From: Brachionus koreanus | Lineage: Eukaryota > Rotifera > Eurotatoria > Ploima > Brachionidae | Reading direction: 5' to 3' | Length of the DNA: 64,000 nt | NCBI GenBank assembly: GCA_016987375.1 | Contig: PJRA01000343.1 | Coordinates: forward strand, 527,003-591,002 | Shown: positions 57,634 to 64,000 of the stretch, one piece after another | How the letters are laid out: each line of letters opens with the position of its first letter | Numbering within the stretch: the first letter of the stretch is position 1 | Translations under genes and position numbers: made by a program | The notes under the pieces: model-generated | Seen by the model: only the letters and a program-made list of their open reading frames with translations | The model's database searches: none | What the model was told of the DNA's origin: nothing

Positions 57634-59286
57634 AAATATATAATTATAGTCACTGTCACTTAAATTTTAAACTTCACTTAATTTTTAGACACGTTTCATA
57701 TCGTGAGCTTGCTCTAAATCATTACCAAGATGGGTTCAAATTTTTAAGCTAATGGAAAACTTCAAGTCTTAGAAATATTAGAAGGTGTTAAAACGTTTGA
57801 TTAAACAGCTTCAATAAAAAACCGTTGAACGGCCACTAAACGGTCCAAAAAAAAATTTTATTAAAATTCTAGTATTTAAACGATTCTAACTTTTCAATCT
57901 AAAATTTCAAGGCCCAAATAACATAGTTAAAAAAAAAATTAGAAACAAAATAAAAATATTTACTCATTTGTTTTTAAATTTATCTTTGATAATTTTTTAA
58001 AATAATATTTTATGTATTTATTTTAACAAATAACTTTAATTCTTAAAATAAATTCAAATAGAAACTTTTTTTTAAATTTCGGTTGATTTCAATTTTGGCG
58101 ACCAAAAGGTCAATTCACGGTTCATGTTGGCCGCCACCAACATTAATTAAAAATATGTGTAAATCATTTTTGTATCATTAAATTGTTGAAAAAAAAATTT
58201 CTTCATATCAGCTGTTCTTCCATCTTTTATTTGTTTGCATTATAGCACCCCTTAGATCCTGTTTTTCGAACCGACATTGATTTTGTTTAATATCAATTAT
58301 TTTTTAAGGTATTTTTTTTATTATTATTATTAATTTCAATGAAAGCATTTAAGGCGATGTTAAAAAAATAAAAAGCATAAAAATAAATTTTTTAAAAAAA
58401 AATCTTCGGACAAGTTTAAAAATTGATTTATCCATTTAAAAATAAATTAACTACCTAAATTTTAAAAAATTGACTTAAATTATTTATCTGCATACTTAAA
58501 AACCTATTAAACCCAAGTTTTTTTGGAGGACTAAAATAAAAAAGATCGCTGACCGCAGCCCCTCAAAGATTCAAAAAAAAAGTATCTTGTCTTCAAGCCG
58601 TAATATCCATAGAGAATAATCTTGTTCAAAATAGTGGCTTATTTGGGCTATAATTCCCTTATTTTACCAAGACCTTGGTCAAAACATAATAAAATTATGT
58701 CGGTCGTTTAGGTTTAGGAAATTCGGGATCACAAAATCCCAAATTTTTTTCGAATATAGAAAAACCAGACAAAACTGTGAACAAATAATTAGGAGCACTT
58801 TTTTTATTTTTAAGATTGTAAATACAGATAGTGCGGTAGTTTTTCTTTTATAACTTAATTTTAGGCGTATTGTAAATAATTTTATATTTTTAAATTCTCT
58901 TATTTTTTTTTATTTTCAAAAATTTAAATTTTCTGTAATTTTTTTTAAAATGTAACAAATATGAAAATTTAAGAGTGTAAATTTATTTACATTTTGCCAA
59001 ATTTTAATGTTTCAAGATTTTTTTTGTTCAGCTAACTATTTAGCAATTTATTGATTGTTGAATGATTAAAATTTATATAGATTCAGTCAAATTTTATTAA
59101 TTTAAAACAAAAGTATTACTTGTATTTAAAAAAAATAAAAATAAAAAAATAAAAATAAAGAAAAAAACTTAACTTTTAATTTCGTGTTTTTTACATTAGT
59201 GCTCATTTTTTAGATTATACATAAAGGAAATATTTAAATAATAAAAATTTATATATTAATAATAAATCAATTATATTTCGGAATAA
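57634..59286. other. Intergenic
   Basis: About 1.65 kb. A slightly less AT-rich segment at 58.5-58.8 kb shows no frame worth reporting. The part nearest 59286 should be the 3' untranslated region of the TRIM-NHL gene. No repeat family from elsewhere in the window is recognised. Confidence 0.4.
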
Positions 59287-61824
59287 TCAGACAAATTTGA
59301 ACATTTTAACAAAGTTCTGTACCAGATCAACACAAACTACTTGGCCACTACTATTAGTGCATATTGAGGTAACTCTTTTAAGATGTTTCTCGCTTTGACT
59401 ACTCTCAATCGAATACTGATAGCACTTTTTGTCCAAATCAAATACTTCAATTACTGTTTTTTGTTTGTCAGACTTAGCTGCCAGCAACTTATTAGTATGC
59501 TTGTCTTGCCACAAAGCTGTATAATTACCACATGATTTCGAGCTTGAAACACTACTGGTGCCACTATTGGTAGTGAATGTAGTCAATGTCGAATTCGAAC
59601 TGAGAGTCGAATTCAGCGAAGTAAGCGAACTTGACAACATTTTCTGGTTTACTGGCGATATTAGCTTGCGACAATAAATTTCGTTCTTGTGCCATTTTAT
59701 ATTTTTCAAATTGTGCGACTCTAAAATGCTGCCAAGAGTATAATTAGTCAACCAGTCAAGGTCTATTTCGTATACGCTAGAACACGAATTGGACGCGTCG
59801 GCTACAAACATTGTCATTTCACTAAAACTAGCGCAAAAACAACTTATATTTTTTAATCCACACTCAGCCTTTATTTTAACTTCCAAAGAGTCAAACAAAA
59901 TTTCACCTCTAATTGTGCAAAGATACAATTTTTTTTTATTGTCTTGTACTATGAACAATTGGCAATGGTACGTTTCCATCATATTGATGGGCTCGTCCAA
60001 ATTTAAGGCGAAATTTTCCAGCCTAGAATCTTCAATACTCAATTTACTGAGTTGCTTTAGGCGCCAATTCATTGTTATCACATTTGAGTCTGAAAAAACC
60101 AATGCAGTTGAGCTTGATTGAGCAAGACCATCGTGTTTGAGATGGCCAATAAACTGACCTTGTTCGCTGAGTATTTTTATTCGATTGTTACCACTGTCTA
60201 GAATGTATATTTTGTTGTCAAGACAACGAACACTTATTGGCATATTAAAATCTCTGTCAGAGCAGCCTTTGTTGTTAAAAGAAAAAACTTGACTAGATGT
60301 GCCAGCTCCGCCAAATGTCCACAACGATTCAACATAATCTACAATATTTAAGTAAAGTGGCGATTTATTTACAGACCTAGAAAATATGTTCATGTCTAGT
60401 CTATACTTTCCGACTATGTTTGGTATAAATTTGAAATTGTAACTTCCATTGTTTAGATCTTGTATGTTGTCCACACTAAATTGGCGAGAGAATGGGTCTG
60501 TAATTGTCACCGATACCGGATCACCGCCATCTTTTCTTTTTTGACCATAATAATCAACGGTTTCAATTTGAATTTCGATTGCTAGATTTGCCGAATAGAC
60601 CGAATTGGATGATACAATGCGGTAATTACACAACGGCGGATACGTGTTCGATATTTTAAATGTGCCAAATTTTTTCAATTGATTATCTATTTCCTCAATA
60701 CAATTGTTGTGTTTGTACTCATAGTTTATGAAACAGTTCTCTCTGGGCTCACATAGAGTCCGCAAACAATCCAATTTTTCGTTTATGTTCTGAATTTGGT
60801 GTCCGAGTTGCTTTGATTCTAGATTTTTTTGATGATATTGTTTGCACTCAAGCTCTATTTTTTGTTTCTCATTTACAATTAACTTTATTTGATCATTTAA
60901 AAGATGTGTCTTGTTCTCTTTTATATGCGTTAGATCTCTGAGTAGCTCTTGTTTGCGCTTATCAATCACCAGCTTGAGATCATCGAACGACCTCTCGACC
61001 ACTTGGGCCACGTTTTCCACTGTTTTGTTCAAGCTGACTATTTCATTTTGAACGTTGGCCAACGCCAAATTAAAACTATTTATACACTGATTTGACTTGA
61101 ATAGAAAAATCTCAGTCATTCGCTTAATAGCGATCGAAAACGGAATTATTATGTGATCAGCATTGGATGCCATTTTAAAGTGGGACTCGCACAGCGAACA
61201 AAACGATTTGTCGCACGTCTCACAGAACAAAAGCTCCTCGTTTGTGTGATTGACGCATCTTGGCACAATGTCTCTGGATCGTTGATTTTTCACCAAATCC
61301 AATAGTTGATTGACAATAAAACTTGGCGGCAAACTGGCTATGCCGCCGTTTCTAGGCAGGACAATGTTTTCACGACAAATCGGACACCGAATACAAAGAT
61401 CTATGAACTGCTGATTTGAATTGCTAAGGTTGCGATTGTTGGAAGTTAGTGAAGTGCTGCTAAGACGAGAGCTGTTCACGCTGAGACGCGGACTGCCATT
61501 TTGCTCAATTGGAAGATTGCTAGACCCGTTTATTGCTGCAACAGCGGCATCGGCCGCTGCAATCGATCTTGATATCGAATTGTTAATGAGCACAGTAGGG
61601 CTAGAGTTCAACGAATCTAGATTTATGCCAGAGCCGTTGTTTATCGGTATTGCGGTGGATGCTATCCGGTCCAGACAGCTTCTACACAGTGTATGAGAGC
61701 ATGGCAATAGTTTGGGTGTGTGTTCGGAATCGTCGTACGGCAGCATGCATGTCGGACATGTTAAAAAATTGTCGGTAAAATCATCTGCGTTTATGTTTAT
61801 TGTCTCTATTAAAGCCGAACTCAT
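59287..61824 (-). CDS. TRIM-NHL protein with filamin repeat (TRIM2/3-like)
   Basis: 845 residues in one exon. A RING finger begins CPTC at residues 23-26, with LLPCSHTLCRSCLDRI at 39-54 and CIRCPICRENI at 144-154. About 85 residues rich in Ser, Asn and Ala separate the two halves. A B-box follows at about 190-225 (CVNHTNEELLFCETCDKSFC), a long coiled coil at about 245-375, and a filamin-type Ig repeat at about 405-500 (DPVSVTITDP, GSYNFKFIPNIVGKYRL). C-terminal NHL-like repeats start at SLWTFGGAG. The order RING, B-box, coiled coil, filamin, NHL is that of TRIM2/3/71-type E3 ubiquitin ligases. The NHL blades are diverged and contain a Ser/Thr-rich insert near residue 735. Which subfamily it belongs to is uncertain. 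Confidence 0.85.
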   Translation of the reverse strand: MSSALIETININADDFTDNFLTCPTCMLPYDDSEHTPKLLPCSHTLCRSCLDRIASTAIPINNGSGINLDSLNSSPTVLINNSISRSIAAADAAVAAINGSSNLPIEQNGSPRLSVNSSRLSSTSLTSNNRNLSNSNQQFIDLCIRCPICRENIVLPRNGGIASLPPSFIVNQLLDLVKNQRSRDIVPRCVNHTNEELLFCETCDKSFCSLCESHFKMASNADHIIIPFSIAIKRMTEIFLFKSNQCINSFNLALANVQNEIVSLNKTVENVAQVVERSFDDLKLVIDKRKQELLRDLTHIKENKTHLLNDQIKLIVNEKQKIELECKQYHQKNLESKQLGHQIQNINEKLDCLRTLCEPRENCFINYEYKHNNCIEEIDNQLKKFGTFKISNTYPPLCNYRIVSSNSVYSANLAIEIQIETVDYYGQKRKDGGDPVSVTITDPFSRQFSVDNIQDLNNGSYNFKFIPNIVGKYRLDMNIFSRSVNKSPLYLNIVDYVESLWTFGGAGTSSQVFSFNNKGCSDRDFNMPISVRCLDNKIYILDSGNNRIKILSEQGQFIGHLKHDGLAQSSSTALVFSDSNVITMNWRLKQLSKLSIEDSRLENFALNLDEPINMMETYHCQLFIVQDNKKKLYLCTIRGEILFDSLEVKIKAECGLKNISCFCASFSEMTMFVADASNSCSSVYEIDLDWLTNYTLGSILESHNLKNIKWHKNEIYCRKLISPVNQKMLSSSLTSLNSTLSSNSTLTTFTTNSGTSSVSSSKSCGNYTALWQDKHTNKLLAAKSDKQKTVIEVFDLDKKCYQYSIESSQSEKHLKRVTSICTNSSGQVVCVDLVQNFVKMFKFV

Positions 61825-63679
61825 TTCGTTAGATTTGATAAACTTTTTTTTCTTTTTTTTTTAAAACATTTTCAAATCTAAAGCACAGAAAATTTGCTTT
61901 ATGAAAAAAAAAATAAAATAAACGGGATAAATTTGACCTAAAAATGTTAAATCAAAGCGTTAAAAATTAAATTAGGTTACTATCTATTGTTCTTAGTCTA
62001 GGAAGTTTTAATGAATCGAACATGATCCCTATGAAACGAGGCTAAATCGCATACAAAAAAAGCTAATGTTTACTCTAACAAGACATTTAGTAAATAGCAA
62101 ATTTTAATTTTAATTTTATTCTACATGATCAGTCAGTTGTCAAGAGTTATCTTAGCCAAACAGTATGCATTGCATTTCGTTTTATATGCTATTTGAAGTT
62201 ATTAATTTAACTTTATTTGTTGAATTATTTAAATTTTTCATATTTTAATATCAAATTTAAATAAATTTGTATGAAAATGCAAATGAACAAAATCTTGTTT
62301 GAAAATATATGTTTTAATAATTTACCGTCACTTAAAACAAATCTATCAGCTAATTTTGTCTGATTTGATATTTAAATTGCCTTTAGTTTTTACTTAAATC
62401 TAAAATTAATTTTGAATTCACACATTTTATTCAAATAAAATTTAAACTAAATGCTCTCTAGCAAAATTGAATGCAATTTGATGATTTTCTCTCGCTTCAC
62501 CTGTTAGTTCTCATCAATGTGAACTTGCTGAGTCTGTTGCAAAAAATTTCTCTTTTAGATAAAGCCAATTCTGTGTTCATTTTAAATTAGTACCATCTAG
62601 AAACAATTCAGCAAAAACAAAAAAAATTTACTTATAAATATCCTAAAATGATTGATAAATGGTAGGTTTGCACTAAATCCGGTTTATCGAAAAGCATTTA
62701 TCTTTTTATTTATTCAAATACGCAAAAAGCTTAACAATATGCGAAAATTTTTATTGATTTCTATTTAAAAAAAAAAAAAAATTCGACTCATTAATTTCAT
62801 TACAATTTGAAAATAAATCAAAATACAATAATAATATTAATTCCTTAGATATTCATAAATTTGCTTCAACAACATTCAAACCATATTATCCACAATTATT
62901 TTCTCGTACAAGTCTTTATATCTAAAAAAATTTCAAAATCAAGAGAACAAAAATGCATAGTGTTTAGTTGTTTTATGTGAATTTGCTCATGCGTAAATAT
63001 TTTTTATCTTTATGTTAAAGCGTACAAATGTTCTATTGAACTCATCACGTCAAGCCATAATTTTTTGCTTTGTCGTCTCTATAATCAATTCATATTTTAG
63101 TATCATCCTAATAATTTAAAGCTTGAACGTGGTAGAATTTTCTAATTGTTTATTATTATCAAATAAATGTGATTTTTTAAATATTCGAATAAACCTTTAA
63201 AATGATTCTATTCTCATAACTAGTTCTGGGCATTGTTACTAACTGCCAAAATTTATTTTGACTGTTTAGATAAGAGGAAAATTATATTCTATCAAATTTT
63301 TTTTTAATAAGTTTTTAATATTTTAGGTTCTCGCCATCTAAACGGCTTAATTCAACTCTACCAACACTACCCATAACTGAAATCATACGACACTTGCTTA
63401 TAGGTCACTGTTTTAAGTCTAAGTCACAAAAATTCAAGTCAAATTTGTGGCTTGTTAATACCTGCTTCATCAGGATCAAGTGAAAGGCTTTTTCTGAATC
63501 TGGCAACATTAACAGACCACATAGATCAATAGGCAAAAATTTAAAAACATCTACTTTATTGGTATTAAATATGGATTTATTATATTAATAGAGAATAAAA
63601 TAGGTAGATAGATGGACTGCAGTGTTATTGAAAACACGTTGCTAATTAATATTAGTTAAGACAGTTAAAACATTATTTT
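61825..63679. other. Intergenic
   Basis: About 1.85 kb upstream of the TRIM-NHL gene. The first 50 bases before the ATG are pyrimidine tracts on the plus strand. No exon or known repeat is visible. 63.33-63.52 kb is less AT-rich and may be part of the degenerate element that ends the window. Confidence 0.4.
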
Positions 63680-64000
63680 TAGAAATAGCGTTTTTGAATG
63701 AATTAAGGGACTTTTCGTTCTTTAATTCACATGGTAATTTGTACCAGACATTGAATATTCTATTATTGAAAAAGTTTGATCGTTCTTGATTTGATTTTAC
63801 TGATTATTTGATACAACTATCTTGTTTTTTATTTCTATTAGATGCAATAGGCTTCCTATATCAGTTTATACAATCCATTTTATGTAGTTCTTTATATTTC
63901 TGGATTAAATCACCTCTAATGCCTAACCATTTTGAGGCTAGTTAAACCCATATTCCAACATCTTTCTTCATGATTTAAATATCTAGTTAATTTTGGTATT
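63680..64000 (-). mobile_element. LINE C-terminal remnant at window edge
   Basis: On the minus strand: WLGIRGDLIQKYKELHKMDC (near 63930), then after stops RSNFFNNRIFNVWYKLPCEL and NSFKNAIS. This is the usual C-terminus of a CR1-like element, with at least two stop codons. It continues beyond the window. Confidence 0.65.

Overview
This window looks like a piece of a small, very AT-rich animal genome. The genes are animal genes (coatomer beta, ephrin, RERE/Atrophin, LARP4, LHFPL, SWI5, ADA2, TRIM-NHL). They are cut by tiny introns (51-62 nt in most cases) that carry ordinary GT...AG ends. A neuropeptide gene encodes an adipokinetic-hormone octapeptide closest in form to the lophotrochozoan type. 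Base composition, mini-introns and this peptide together point to a spiralian, and a monogonont rotifer of the Brachionus type is my best guess. The species is inferred, not proven.

Layout. 1-470 is a decayed pogo/Tigger transposon. From 1.5 to 15 kb lie an LHFPL tetraspan gene, COPB1 (minus), a FAM210/DUF1279 mitochondrial gene, an AKH-type neuropeptide precursor, two unrecognised genes and a three-exon GPI-anchored ephrin (minus). 15-23.7 kb is gene-poor, with copies of a short dispersed repeat. 23.7-24.1 kb is SWI5 (minus).

The most unusual block is 24,195-30,916. Two almost identical direct repeats (762 and 768 bp) enclose a deleted CR1/jockey-like LINE fused head-on to an ambisense single-stranded-DNA-virus-like element. 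On the plus strand that element has a 5'-truncated replication gene with an HUH motif, a 51-nt host-type intron and an SF3 helicase domain. On the minus strand it has a broken, capsid-like gene that converges on the first. 30.9-36.4 kb holds an ADA2-type gene that appears to lack its ZZ and SANT exons, set in a nest of LINE tails and an inverted repeat. LARP4 (minus) follows at 36.4-38.2 kb, then MITE-bearing intergenic DNA and one unrecognised gene (41.2-41.9 kb).

44.8-54.3 kb is one five-exon RERE/Atrophin gene (minus). Its exon joins restore intact BAH, ELM2, SANT and GATA-finger domains, and its large intron carries a tRNA-derived SINE, a TTAA-flanked MITE and a dispersed repeat. 56.0-57.4 kb is a five-exon gene of unknown function. 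59.3-61.8 kb is a TRIM-NHL/filamin-repeat gene whose RING is split by an insertion. The window ends in another LINE tail.

The genes do not form an operon or pathway; this is ordinary mixed eukaryotic gene order. Several genes are chromatin or gene-expression factors (RERE, ADA2, LARP4, TRIM-NHL) and others are cell-surface or signalling proteins (ephrin, LHFPL, AKH). All exon joins were worked out by eye from reading frame, splice sites and family knowledge; no alignment or transcript evidence was available.
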